DNA of 64,000 nt from Scedosporium boydii (lineage: Eukaryota > Ascomycota > Sordariomycetes > Microascales > Microascaceae): assembly GCA_002221725.1 (NCBI GenBank), contig NJFT01000056.1, forward strand, positions 124,001 to 188,000. The letters are read 5' to 3'. The first letter of the stretch is position 1, and the number at the start of each line of letters is the position of its first letter. Positions 1 through 11,404 of this stretch are shown piece by piece. The notes beneath the pieces were generated by a model, which saw only the letters and a list, made by a program, of their open reading frames with translations, had not been told where the DNA came from and did no database searches. The position numbers were made by a program, and so were the translations under genes.

Positions 1-449
1 AGTCGCGGGTTGCCACAGAGAGCCTCAGTCAACCTTCGAGGATACTTTGGCATGCTTCTTTTGCTGGCTGCTGGCAGCCAGGCACTTTTGACAGTGCTCC
101 CAGTGCTTCTGCTACAGTGCATTGAATTGATTCACCCGCTATTTTGCCCCACTGCCTGGAAGTTTAGCACCACCGTGAGTACACAAGTAATAGCCAAGAC
201 GTGTTGTTTTAAGGCAACTGAATTATCAATCAAGTTAAGGCTGTCCGCCCTGTCAGGAACCGATCAATCTCCACTATTCCGTAGTGCAACTGTGGGAGCT
301 GGCTTCTTGCAAGGCACCAACAATCCCCCCCCCTAAGCCTCAGCCCCTCCAACGAGGAGCCTCGCTGTGGGAGCCTCTCAAACCTTGAAAGTGCACACCA
401 ACCTGCGAAAGTCAACTTCCCGAGACTCGACAAGGCGGAGCACACAAAA
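1..449. other. left-edge intergenic, 5' region of uba3
   Basis: No gene seen. The open frames here lack an ATG-initiated, conserved protein. The last ~100 bases are the probable promoter and leader of uba3, with a C-run at 326-334. Confidence 0.5.
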
Positions 450-2124
450 ATGGAGGTCGATTCCGCTCCCCAGCCCGGACTCCCATCCCGTGGCAGTGGC
501 GTCGTGAACGAAGAAGAGAGATGGTAAGGGAACTCGGTTGCGAACGCCTTTTCGGCCACATCTTGCTCAGTCTGCCTTCATCCAGGAAGTATTTGGAACA
601 AATCCGCCGTACCCCCGGCCCATACACCGACCCCGATGCCGTCAGCCAGGAGGCGATTGATCAGTTCGACCAGATGAAGATATTGTATCTATATTCTACG
701 CCTACCTTCCCACCTCGCCCTCCCGCCGACTGGCTTGCTAATTAGTACTTGCGGTTCTACAGAGTCATGTTCGTCCCTCCTAAAAGCGACCCCAGAATCC
801 GCGGGGTCCTCTGACTGACCATCCCTCCAGAGGCGCCGGCGGCCTTGGCTGTGAAATACTGAAAGACTTGGCTCTATCGAAATTCAAGGATATTCATGTA
901 ATCGATATGGGTGCGCCGAAACTCACCACTTATGCCACCTCTACCGACAGAAAGGCGCACCCGCCTTGGTATACTAACGATCCATAGACACGATCGATAT
1001 CTCCAACCTAAACCGACAGTTCCTCTTCCGGCAAGCCGATGTGGGCAAGTTCAAGGCCGAGATTGCTGCGAATTTCGTCATGAGAAGGGTGAAGGGTGTC
1101 AACATAACAGCGCATAACTGCAAGATTCAGGACAAAGATGACGATTTCTATAAGCAATTTCAGATGGTGATTTGTGGCCTAGACAATATTGAGGCTCGGA
1201 GGTGGATAAATGCGAAGTTGGTCGCGCTTGCCGAAGAGGGAGACGGTCCCGACTGCATCAAGCCCATGATCGACGGGGGAACCGAAGGTGGGTTATATTG
1301 ACTCTCGCAAATCGATTCTTTCCGGACCTTCTAATACTGACAGCCACATGTTAGGCTTCAAGGGCCAAGCGCGAGTAATCATACCAAGTATGACCTCTTG
1401 CTTCGAGTGCCAGTTGGATATGCATGCGCCACGGGCAGCTGTGCCTCTGTGCACGCTTGCCTCCATTCCACGACAGCCAGAGCACTGTGTTGAATGGGCT
1501 CATCTTATCGCCTGGGAGGAAGAGAAGCCGTTCCCGGAGCTCGACAAAGACGACCCCGAACATGTGACCTGGATTTATCAGAAAGCCCTGCAGCGCGCCA
1601 GGGAATTCAACATTTCCGGCATCACCTATTCCTTTACCCAAGGTGTCATCAAGAACATCATCCCCGCCATCGCATCCACCAATGCCATCATCGCCGCCGC
1701 CTGCTGTAATGAAGCCTTCAAACTGGCTACTGGCGCCGCCCCCGCGTTAGGGATGGAGAATAACTACATGATGTACTCGGGAGACGACTCTATCTACACC
1801 TACACCTTCAACCACGAGAGGAAAGACGATTGCCCAGTGTGCAACTCAGCATCACGCCCTCTCGAAGTGGACCCGGACATTTTGCTCGGCGATCTTGTGG
1901 AATCGTTCGCGATGAGGCCTGAGGCTCAGTTGAAGAAGCCCTCGTTAAGAGTGCAAGGGAAGACCCTGTATATGCAGTCCCCACCGAGCTTGGAGGAACA
2001 GACTCGGCCCAACCTCAACCGGACCGTCAAGGACCTTGGCGTCGAAGATGGCCAGGAAGTGGTCGTCACAGACCCCGCCTTCGCGGTGGAATTCAACTAT
2101 TACTTCAAATTCAAGCCGACATAG
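450..2124 (+). CDS. uba3: NEDD8-activating enzyme E1 catalytic subunit (Uba3)
   Basis: Catalytic half of the heterodimeric E1 that adenylates NEDD8/Rub1 and passes it as a thioester to Ubc12, the first step of cullin neddylation. Six exons fit the family: 450-523, 586-684, 763-768, 831-910, 988-1287, 1355-2124, giving 442 aa. After a short N-terminus comes the ThiF-like Rossmann nucleotide site ([15 protein letters not shown]), then [14 protein letters not shown], the [14 protein letters not shown] loop, and the catalytic cysteine at about residue 219 (VPLCTLAS). Zinc-type Cys pairs are ECQL and CPVC. The C-terminal ~80 residues are the ubiquitin-fold, E2-binding domain. Introns are 62-78 nt; the one before 988 has a TACTAAC branch site. 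The 6-nt third exon is unusual but is needed to complete the first beta-strand. It ends convergently with rpc40, 216 bp away. Function is certain from the conserved blocks; the micro-exon is inferred from splice sites. Confidence 0.95.
763..768 (+). other. uba3: 6-nt micro-exon of uba3
   Basis: AGTCAT is flanked by TTCTACAG on the left and GTTCGT on the right. It joins TT at 683-684 to A at 831, giving codons for Leu-Val-Ile-Gly in KILVIGAGG. Upstream intron 685-762 has GTATCT and a GCTAAT branch site; downstream intron 769-830 has a CTGAC branch site and CCAG acceptor. Skipping it keeps the frame but deletes Val-Ile. Confidence 0.82.
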
Positions 2125-2340
2125 CCGGTCAGAAACTAGCCTACTCATACTCAGAGGGGAGAAGGAAAGAAAGGTGTAATGACGAAATGAAACAAGAATT
2201 ACCTGGATCGAGCGTTTACTTCATAATGACTTGGCAAGATTAAGGTTATAACCGGGGAAACGACGCTGGTATCATTAGGCCATAAACATCTAAGAAGAAC
2301 GTGGAAGGTATTGTACATGGTTTAGTGACCCGGGCTCGCC

Positions 2341-3551
2341 CTATCGAGCCATGAACACAACCTGCTTCTCCAACGCCAGGCACTTGTTCTTCATAACGCG
2401 TAGCGCTTCCACGAAAAGTTCGTCGCTATCCCATTGACCCGTGCTCTCGATTCCAAAAATGAAGTGGTCCCGTTTCCTTCCCAGCTTAACCTTGCCCTCA
2501 AACTCGGGGTGCCGCAAGCACTCTCGGCTCACGGTATCCTTCATGGGGTCTAAGACGACGGCCTTGTCCTCGCCCTCTTTGTTCTCGTATCCACTGCCCT
2601 TTACCGAAGCCTCTCGCCTCGTGACCTTCTCGATCCCAATAACACCTTGTGGGAAGCACTGTTGGAACTTGTGCGCATCCGCTCCCAGGATGGGCTTGAG
2701 AATATTAATAATCGGCAGCAGGCGGTACGAAGCCGTCGCCACGGGAGAGAACTTGGCGTGGTCGGCACCAATACCCTTGTGCATGTGCATCTCCAAGCTA
2801 ATGCGCTGACTAGGCCGAAGCTTGGCGATGAGAATATCAGGGTTCACAGGCGCAATGGCGTCCTCTCCGGAGAAGAACTCGGCTTGCCGACCATTCGGAG
2901 TAAACACAATGTCCTTAGCGTAGACATTGGCGTGGTTGTACAGTTTCGCCGGGTCGGTCTCGCCCTCCTCAGCATCAGGATTGTGGGTGCACTCGACGTT
3001 GAGAGACAAGCTGACGGTGTTCCAGTCGAAAGAGTTGGCAAATTGGTCCTCGCCGGGTTCGCCGCGTTTAAAATCCTTGAGGAACTCCTGGAGGCCCTTC
3101 TTTCCGCCCTTGAACGGTATCAAGCCTAACCTGTGAGACAGCACCTCATCGTGGATCACGGACGTGTTGTCTTCTATGAATACAGTCTCGATCGCGAGGG
3201 TGGATATTTCAGCGATTAGAATGCGGCGGATGGCGTTTGCGATGGACGCGTCGACGCCGATGAGAGAGAGGGAGAGATCATGCGGCTTGTTGTAGTGTAT
3301 CTTGATTGAGAGGCCACGCTTGAATTCATCGAGGCTGAAGCTATGATCCTCGCCGAAAAAGTGCCCAGGGAAGTCGGTCGAGATGCCATTGGTCACCGTT
3401 TCCCTATTAATGTGGACGATCTGTCGGTCAAGGGTTAGTGAGATGGACAAGACAGGAAAGTATGCCCGGGGAGCATGAATAAGAGAATAGAAGAATTGAA
3501 CGAAATGCGACGTACTGTCCTATCCCCCTCAGTTGGTATTTTATGCGGCAT
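2341..3551 (-). CDS. rpc40: RNA polymerase I and III common subunit AC40 (Rpc40)
   Basis: Alpha-like assembly subunit shared by RNA polymerases I and III; it pairs with AC19 to nucleate the enzyme core in the nucleus. Two exons on the minus strand, 3551-3516 (12 codons) and 3420-2341, give 371 aa. The 94-nt intron (3421-3515) has a GTACGT donor, CACTAAC branch site and CAG acceptor. Splicing joins the short start to IVHINRETVT, the usual N-terminal block; the open frame extending up to 3450 is intronic. The conserved alpha-subunit dimerisation core follows (VDASIANAIRRILIAEIST, then HRLGLIPFKG), then the insert domain with KDIVFTPNGRQAEFF, and a C-terminal dimerisation region. Length is close to the usual 335-370. 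It shares a 466-bp promoter with nuo-49 and is tail-to-tail with uba3. Confidence 0.95.
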
Positions 3552-4017
3552 GTTGTTGTTTTTTAATTGACGTTCTCCGAGAGCTGCCAAGAGTGTTTGA
3601 TGTTGGTGATGGCAGCTCAAAAAGAAAATCCGATAATGGAATTTTTTGATGGACCCCTCTAGAAAAATGGGCGATAAGAACCAGCGATAAGAGGCTGGAG
3701 TCGAGGGGCAGTCTGAGCAGAGGCTGTTATCACTGCCCCTAGGCGTGTCCCTAGCAACGGATCCCATTATTAAGTCCACGAGTCTGATAGGCTGATAATC
3801 ACGTGATGAGTTCCCGGTAACTCCCATCTCAATTGAGAATCTCGAACAGCAGACGCAATTTCATGAGGACTTATGGGCCGGCTGGAAGCTTGAAAGCGAA
3901 CGTCACAACTCGAACCCTCATAACCGACCTCGCGGAAGGGTTCCCCAAGGAGGAGCAGAGCTCCAAAACTACCAATTGTTCACAGCTCCCTCTCCGCTCC
4001 TTCACCCCATACACACA
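3552..4017. promoter_or_regulatory. bidirectional promoter rpc40 / nuo-49
   Basis: The only space between two divergent start codons (3551 minus, 4018 plus), 466 bp. It contains a perfect TCACGTGA palindrome at 3799-3806, a candidate bHLH (Cbf1-type) site, near the middle. No clear TATA box is seen on either side. Shared control of the two genes is an inference from layout. Confidence 0.6.
3799..3806. promoter_or_regulatory. TCACGTGA palindrome (E-box)
   Basis: Eight-base palindrome followed by TG, identical over 10 bases to a site at 12511 in the atp4/noc4 promoter. CACGTG cores are bound by fungal bHLH factors such as Cbf1; binding here is inferred. Confidence 0.45.
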
Positions 4018-5585
4018 ATGTCCTTCTCGGCAGCGTCTCGGCTCGTAGGCCACAGTGCCAAGCGACTCTGCCTCCGACCAGCTCGATCTCTCATCTCGCG
4101 GCCCATCTCGACGACAGCTCTCCGGAGATACGCGGAGCCTCATGACCTCGGGATCAAGTTCGTGCCCACCGACGAGAACTTTTCCAACGCCAATGACCCC
4201 CATGGCCTCAATGGCAACGGCTCCGCCACAAAGTCGCGCGACGAGGATATCGAGTCCCGAAAAATCCGACACTACACCGTCAACTTCGGACCCCAGCATC
4301 CTGCTGCCCACGGTGTGTTGCGGTTGATTCTCGAGTTGAGCGGAGAAGAGATTATTCGCGCCGATCCCCACGTTGGTCTGCTTCACCGAGGTACCGAGAA
4401 GTTGATCGAGTACAAGTCGTATCTCCAGGCCCTCCCTTACTTCGACCGTCTCGACTACGTCTCCATGATGACCAACGAACAATGTTTCTCCCTCGCTGTC
4501 GAAAAGCTTTTGAACGTCGATATCCCTATCCGGGCCAAGTATATCAGGACTATGTTTGGCGAAATTACCCGCATTCTCAACCATCTGATGTCTGTCCTCT
4601 CCCACGCCATGGACGTTGGTGCTCTCACTCCCTTCTTGTGGGGTTTCGAAGAACGTGAAAAGCTGATGGTATGAATTGACACACACAAAACCTAGAGTTT
4701 AGGTTTGATCTGTGTGAAAAGGCAATTGCTAATTGTTCTTTGTGTGTAGGAATTCTACGAGCGTGTCTCTGGTGCCCGTCTCCACGCTGCCTATGTCCGT
4801 CCCGGTGGTGTCAGCCAGGATATTCCCGAGGGTCTTCTTGACGACATTTACCAATGGGCTACCCAGTTCGGTGACCGCATCGATGAGACCGAGGAGATGC
4901 TTACTGATAACCGTATCTGGAAGTCCCGTCTAGAAGGTGTTGGTGTCGTCTCTGCCGCTGAGGCTCTTAACCTCTCGTTTTCTGGTGTCATGCTCCGAGG
5001 ATCCGGTATTCCCTGGGATATCCGAAAGAGCCAGCCCTACGATGCTTACGACCAGGTTGAGTTCGACGTTCCCGTCGGTGTTAATGGTGACTGCTACGAC
5101 CGATACCTCTGCCGCATGGAAGAGTTCCGCCAGTCTCTGAGGATCATCCACCAGTGCCTCAACCAGATGCCCGCCGGCCCCGTCCGCGTCGAGGACTACA
5201 AGATCTCCCCTCCTCCCCGAGCCGCCATGAAGGAGAACATGGAAGCCCTCATCCACCACTTCCTTCTCTACACCAAGGGTTACGCCGTTCCCCCCGGCGA
5301 GACGTACTCCGTCATCGAGGCTCCCAAGGGTGAGATGGGTGTGTACGTTGTCAGCGACGGTACCGAGAGGCCTTACCGATGCCACATCAGGGCGCCTGGT
5401 TTCGCCCATCTTGGTGGATTCGATCACGTATCAAAGGGACACTTGTTGGCTGATGCTGTCGCCGTTATCGGAACAATGGATTTGGTGTTCGGTAAGTTTT
5501 GATCCCTCCTTCGCCCCAGTGAAGAGAAGTAGTAGAATCCTCAAAACTAACAAAATCTTTCTTTACAGGTGAGGTCGATCGGTAG
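4018..5585 (+). CDS. nuo-49: mitochondrial complex I 49 kDa subunit (NDUFS2 homologue)
   Basis: Core subunit of NADH:ubiquinone oxidoreductase in the matrix arm; with PSST it forms the ubiquinone-reducing pocket next to cluster N2. Exons 4018-4668, 4750-5491 and 5569-5585 give 469 aa, matching the ~463-478 aa of relatives. The first ~45 residues are a mitochondrial presequence rich in Arg, Ser and Leu ([10 protein letters not shown] start, [10 protein letters not shown] near its end). Then come the [NiFe]-hydrogenase-like blocks: [56 protein letters not shown], and the C-terminal [20 protein letters not shown]. The last exon codes for only the final six codons including the stop. The ATG at 4018 is chosen because it begins a good presequence. 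The gene is divergent from rpc40 and convergent with coq6. Confidence 0.97.
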
Positions 5586-5832
5586 AAGAAGAAAAGGGGG
5601 ATGTGCAAATAAACAAGACTGGGGACTCGGTATCATGCTGTGTAATTATAGAGTCAGTAGCAAGAAGACCTCGCCGTACATATCATTACTCCTTTTTTTA
5701 TTGGTTAGACTGCGTAAATCGCTTCTCTTTTTCCTGGGACAGTATATCCATTGATGGGTGGTGATGTCTAATTTCTGGTATATGATTACATCGGTATAAA
5801 TTACATATACTTGTACAAAGGGAAATTCAGGC

Positions 5833-7364
5833 TTAGAACAGCTTGGCGCCACTCCCAGACGCCTGGCCCATGAGGAAATCCTTCGCAGGCTTCATAGCAT
5901 TCACAGCGCTCAGACCCCAAGACCTCAGAGGTACGAGGGGACCACTTCCAAAGGAATAAATCTTGTGAAGCTTGTCACACACGCCCAGGATCACATGGTT
6001 GACGGCATATCGCTCGGCGTTGTACGACTCAAGCGACATCCGCGTGCCGATATCCTGGCCATGGCTGACGGCGTATTCGATGGCGCGGACGAGGCTCTGG
6101 ACGTCTCCCTGGCCTTGGTTGAGGCCCTGACCGCCAAGTGGGTGGATGGTATGCGCGGCGTCTCCGACGAGGGCGATGCGCTCGCCGATGTAGCTGTCGG
6201 CGTGACGAAGGCGCAAGGGGAAGGACGCAACGGTCCCTTCCTGGACACCCGTGACGACTTGGGGAACGCCGTACTGGTTGAACTGCGTATGCTGGAGTCT
6301 CCAGTTGAGCTCGTCTACTTGGCCTGAGGGCTGGCTGTGCATGTACTCCAGGTCGACGGGGCTGAGACGGAAGCCGGCGTTGACGAGGGCGACAAAGTCG
6401 GCGGGAGCAAGACTCTTGAGCCTCGCTGCGTTTTCGACTGTCGTCGACCATACCATCGTCGCGAAGTTTCCGGGGAGGGGAAGCATGGCGAGTGGGCCAG
6501 TGGGCAGGAAGCGCTGATACGCGGTCTTCATGCCGTGGCCGCCATAGCCGTCATCTTCGATTTGGAGAGTGGCTACGACGCCGTGCCTCTCGTAGGCCCA
6601 GCCTCGGCTCGGGATGTCCGCGAAGGTCCGCACGGGGCTGTTGGCCCCGTCGGCGCCGACTAGTAGCCTCGCCCATAGTTTCTTCCCGCTCGATAGCTGT
6701 AGAACGGGCCACTCCGCGAGATCCATGCCATCCGTCTCCTCGCCGAGGGAAATCTCCTCGACCTTGGCGCTGTCGAAGATGGAAACACCACCGAGCTCGT
6801 GAATTCGACGTAAAAGACCGTGTGTCATATTCACATTCTCAATCATGTAAGCTACGACGTCTCCGCTCTTGGAGCCCGGGAGAGTGTCGAACTCGATTCG
6901 GGCGCCCGTCACGCCATCCCAGACTTGCATTTCTTGGTATTCCTGGATACGATCTCGCTTCATGTGCGACCAGGCACCAATGTCGTTTAGGTAGTGCGCT
7001 GAAGTCGGTGTGAGGGAGACACATCGGTTGGAGAACTTGTCGGACGGGAGGGACCAGTCGGGGAGCTTCGTGAGGTCTTGGGCTTCGACGAGGGCGACTC
7101 GTAGGCCGCTAGTTACGGGATTGGCGCCTAATGGACGCGACAACGTGTTAGATTCAGACACTAAGTAATATCATATGGCGAAGGGGAAAGCGTACGGAGA
7201 GAAGCCAAGAGACTAAGCCCAGCAGGGCCACCTCCAACGCACACGACATCGTAGATATCGGGTTCGGCGCCGGTGCTATAGAATCGAGGGAGCTTGGTCC
7301 GGAGGTGGCCTGTACAGCGCCGGCATACAAACCGAGTGCTGGGAAGAAGGATTCGGCTCGACAT
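5833..7364 (-). CDS. coq6: ubiquinone biosynthesis monooxygenase Coq6
   Basis: FAD-dependent mitochondrial monooxygenase that performs the C5-ring hydroxylation in coenzyme Q synthesis, as part of the CoQ complex on the inner membrane. Two exons, 7364-7196 and 7127-5833, give 487 aa. The start at 7364 is the first in-frame ATG (the frame opens earlier only from a TTG) and begins a Ser/Arg-rich presequence ending near RFYST. The ADP-binding motif CVGGGPAGLSLLASL spans the splice junction; VGDAAHTIHPLGGQGLN is the FAD/ribityl GD motif near residue 375. The intron is taken as 68 nt (7128-7195) because it has CTAAC 21 nt before TAG and joins smoothly to ANPVTSGLRVALVEAQ. A 35-nt alternative ending at 7161 is also in frame but too short. 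It makes the electron carrier used by complex I, whose 49 kDa subunit is encoded next door. Confidence 0.93.
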
Positions 7365-8326
7365 TTTCTCGGGAGAAGCTTCGCGCCTCAAAATAGGATT
7401 ATGGGCGGCTCAATTGACCCGCCTCTCGAGGACAATGTTGAAGTTCAGGTGTGGTTCGATACGGTGATCACTACCATTGAAATTCTGCTGAATCAGCAGT
7501 TTAATTAAGGTCAGCATCTACAATTGTATAAGTGCTTGGGAATACCAAGAACGACTTTGCTGCCGCGACTTGTTTACTAGCTATTCTTAAGACGTGGACC
7601 TAACGATATATTGGGGACGAGATATTATCGATCCAGCTAGTCCATGAAGACTTGGGTCGTAGGCCGAAAATCACAACCTCTTCAAGAGTATATAAGGCAT
7701 CAATCAAGAGATCTAATATCAAATCATCGAACGCGGTCCGCCATTCGTTCGCAAATCTAACCTAAATAACCGCCTCAAAAAATTGTCAGGTAGGATACTC
7801 GCAGATCACCAAGACTCCGGAGACAAGCGACGAAGATACCCAATACACAGAGTATTCACATCAAATGTTGTTGCGGGAATCGAAAGTGACACAGCCGCTT
7901 TGGGTTCAATTCCTCTCCATGTCCAAGTCGCCCTTGTTTGCATTAGTCAGAAATGCGCACGTGCCAAGACCGAGAACTTGGGACTTGGAAGTCACTGGTT
8001 CCACCACGTTGCCCCGACAAGAAAAGAGCAACTTTGAGTGGCGCTTTCTGCTTCGATGATAAACATAGGCTTCAGCGGACACATCCCACTTGCGTCAGGC
8101 CTCGTCAATTCTCCCTTTCTCTCCAGCCATCCAATCCTAGGTAACCTTCCATCGGTCGCGACCCTAAGGCCTATTTATAAGCTGCGGGAGGCCTGCAACT
8201 TGCCGGCCTATATTATCAGTAGGCCATTTTTGGAAACTTTGGGTTCGAATTTTTCTATCGTTCCACATCATTCAAGCCCGTGTCTCGACGCGTGCTTCGG
8301 CAGAGCACATCGATCAACATCCGAAG
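7365..8326. other. divergent intergenic region coq6 / src1
   Basis: 962 bp between two divergent starts. No convincing gene: the open frames at 7783-8334 have no conserved motif. A CACGTG core (GCACGTGC) lies near 7958. Presumed leaders and promoters of both neighbours. Confidence 0.5.
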
Positions 8327-10534
8327 ATGTCTGATAACGAGGGGCAAGAGTACCTCCAAGATGACTTCCAGCCCGAAAGTTTGACGGTGCCTCGTCTGCG
8401 ATCTATACTGGTGAAGCACAATGTCCAGTATCCATCAACCGCCAAGAAGCCGATGCTGGTCGAGCTCTTCAACGAGAACATTGTGCCGCAGCGAAAGAAG
8501 ATTCTTGCCCGCGCTGCGAGGGCGAAGCGCTCCAGCACCGGAATCGTGAATGCGGGGATGGAGGATGACTTCAATCTCGAGCCTCCCAAGTCGGCCAGGA
8601 GGTCCCGATCTCCTAGAAAACCAGCAGCCCGCGTTAAGACCGAGGACTCTGATGAACCGACCTTGCCCGCGTACTCGAGGTCATCTCGATCTGCAAGTCG
8701 ACAACTCGCCCAGGCTTCTGATACGGACACTGCTCCCGATACCATCCGCCGCACCCGGAGAACTGCGACACCTCGGATAAAGTCCGAGGAGCCAGAGGAT
8801 CATCGCTTTGGGCGGATGTCGACCGATCGTCTCTCGACTGAAGATAGTGTCTTTACGAGTGATAACCCGTTCCAGAGCGGTAGTTCGCCGGCGACCTCAA
8901 AGCCGCCAATTGGTCGCAGGAAGACCTCGAGTGTGGAACGACAACCCAGAACTCCGAAACCATCATCGAGACGACGAACTTCTACAACGCATTACACTAG
9001 CGAAGAGGACACTCGTGATTATATGTCGTATGAGAGAGCGACGCCGAGACCTTCGCGTCGAATAACTTCCGAACCACCTGAGTTTGAACCTGGCGAAGAA
9101 TTCACTCCTGAAGCGCAGCTAGAGCTCCAGCAAGAATGGGCTTCTCATGGCAAGACTGACCTTGCCCCAAGGCAAAGGAAGCAGCCCGCGAGAAAGTCTA
9201 CCCTCGCAACTTCTCTTTGGGTACTCTTGACAACAGTCCTCGTAGCCTATGCGGCTTGGTACCGACACGAAAAGATTGCGGTTGGATACTGTGGCTTGGG
9301 CAGACCAGCAACTCAAATAATACCGCCAGAGATCCCAGTTCCCGACTGGGCCGTTCCGTTTGTCGAGCCTCAGTGTGAACTTTGCCCCCAGCATGCCTAT
9401 TGCTACGCAAACTTTGAGGCTCGCTGTGAGCCAGACTTCATCCTCAGGCCTCATCCCCTCTCTTTCGGTGGCTTGGTTCCGCTTCCTCCCACCTGCGAAC
9501 CTGATGGAGAAAAGGTCCGTCGAGTAAAGGCTGTCGCTGATAAGGCTGTCGAGGAGCTACGAGAGCGTCGCGCTCAGTTCGAATGTGGCGAGACTATTAC
9601 AGAGACGGGCGAACGACTTGAGACACCGGCTGTCGAGGTTGAGGAACTCAAGGAAACTGTCAGCCGAAAGAGGAACAAGCGCCTCAACAAGCAAGATTTT
9701 GATGATCTGTGGGTGGCGGCTCTGGGCGAAGTCCAGAGCAGAGAGGAAGTAGAAGTACAACAGTAAGTTAACCCCATCTTGTATTTTTCAATTCCCACAG
9801 GGCGAGTCGGTTATATTTTCCTTTTGTCTTCACGTCAGGAAAGATCCTCGTACACCTTGAAACAAATCCTGACGGCAGCCATTTCTTTCTTTTTGATTTA
9901 ACCGTTCTGACAACAAACTAACCAGATCCTCTCTACCTCCTGTAGAAAAACCGGTCCCGGAGGTATTCCAAACACGTACCTCTCTTCCAGCTCTCTCGCT
10001 CGCCTTCCCCTCACGTGTGCGATCAAACGCTCCGTCGTCAACGGCTTGGAGCGACATCGCCTCACAATTGGATCTGTAGTTGCCGCGTTATTCCTTTTCG
10101 TCTACGCAAGGGCACGCTACCTGTCTGAAAGAGCAGCAGCAGCTAAGGTCCCCGCTCTCGTAGACCTGGTCCTTGACCGGTTATCCAAGCAGAAAGAGCT
10201 TGGCGAGGAGGAGCTGGATGACCCATGGCTTTTCCTTCCCAATCTGAGAGACGATGTCCTTCGATCGGTGCACTCGTTGTCCGCGAGAGAACGCCTATGG
10301 AAACGAGTCCGCGCCGTTGTTGAGCAGAACAGCAACGTCCGAACCGGCCAACGCGAAGGTCGCAATGGCGAATTTGGTCGCGCGTGGGAGTGGATCGGGC
10401 CCATGTCTGGTGACGGCGCTCGGCGTCGCAAGAGTGGTCGTGTTTCGTGGGGTCCGGATGTGAAGGGCGACGAGACTCCTGATGCGTCGGATCGGTCGCA
10501 TACCAAATGGGAGGAGTCTAGGCCTATTTATTGA
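8327..10534 (+). CDS. src1: inner nuclear membrane protein Src1/Heh1 (LEM/HeH and MSC domains)
   Basis: Integral protein of the inner nuclear envelope that tethers chromatin (rDNA and subtelomeres in yeast). Exons 8327-9762 and 9946-10534 give 674 aa. Residues ~10-60 form the helix-extension-helix fold (LTVPRLRSILVKHNVQYP). A long Ser/Arg/Pro-rich basic linker follows, with several KRS/RRR runs suited to nuclear import. The first membrane span lies near residues 290-310 (LWVLLTTVLVAYAAW). The lumenal segment has a Cys cluster (CELCPQHAYCYANFEARC). The second span (LTIGSVVAALFLFVYARA) precedes the Man1-Src1 C-terminal domain with RERLWKRVRAVVEQNSNVR. The 183-nt intron has a perfect GTAAGT donor; acceptor TGTAG at 9945 is the one that keeps phase, with CTAAC 24 nt before it. 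Other acceptors inside the intron would truncate the protein (see findings). Confidence 0.92.
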
Positions 10535-11404
10535 TGCCTGGAACTCTTACCCTTGGTAGTATCGGTCCAGATGTTTATTGTTTTCATTTGTACAATTTTA
10601 TTGTCGACTTTTTTTTTTTTTTTACTGTCGTTTTCTTGTTGATATTTGTACGAGCTCCTGGGTAGGAATGGGCGTTTGGAGGCAGGTTTTCAGTTCAAAT
10701 ACAATTTAATGAAAAGGACCACTGCAAGATGAGGATCTTGCTACATCAGGACTGTACTGTTTCTCTCTTGAAATTAATTGGGACATTTTAGTGATGCCCC
10801 GAGCTTAGAGATTGGGCGATTCGCCGACGAGTTGATGATTCGCCAATTACCTCGGTCTACAGGAGGGTTGATCAAGTCATTTTCGCTGTCGCACAAAAGG
10901 CTCCATCGCGAAACCGGCAGACACGCCCTTAGGTATCTAGATAGTATGAAAACAATTGACAAGTACGATTGAAGCTCAAAGTACGAAACCTGTTGCGAAG
11001 TTGTAAAATAGCATGTCCTCGGAAGACGAAGCTGGCCGAAAAGCGGGGACCTCTGCCGTAGAAAGCCATAGGTCTGAAGGGTCCTGATTGATTGATGGTT
11101 CTCAGTGCAAGGTCAAAGACAAGCAAAATAGATCTAAGAATGGCTTCTTCTCGTATTGGAGAGCTCGGCTTCAGGTTCAGAACATAGTCTGAGCTATACA
11201 ATTTCTGCCTCGGCAACATTCTAGAAGCTAATCAAGAAGAGCAAAAGCGGAGTGATAGCTCTGCGAGAGAATGGGCGTCATATTACAAGAATAGTTGAGA
11301 ATAATTGGATTGACTATAGCACAAGTGTTTATGAACAGTGGACAAAAGAGATATTTCTACGGGGTGGTGTTCCCCCGATGATGTGAACTTCTAACTCTTT
11401 TCGT
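10535..11404. other. convergent intergenic src1 / atp4
   Basis: 3' flanks of two convergent genes. A 15-16 nt T run lies near 10609-10624, about 75 bp past the src1 stop. No gene is seen; open frames of 60-96 codons here are unsupported. Confidence 0.5.

Noticed and set aside
3871..4686. 271-codon open frame on the minus strand
   Set aside because: Antisense shadow of nuo-49 exon 1.
7161..7195. 35-nt intron in coq6
   Set aside because: In frame and GT-AG, but too short for splicing and without a branch site; the 68-nt intron ending at 7128 has CTAAC and a better family match.
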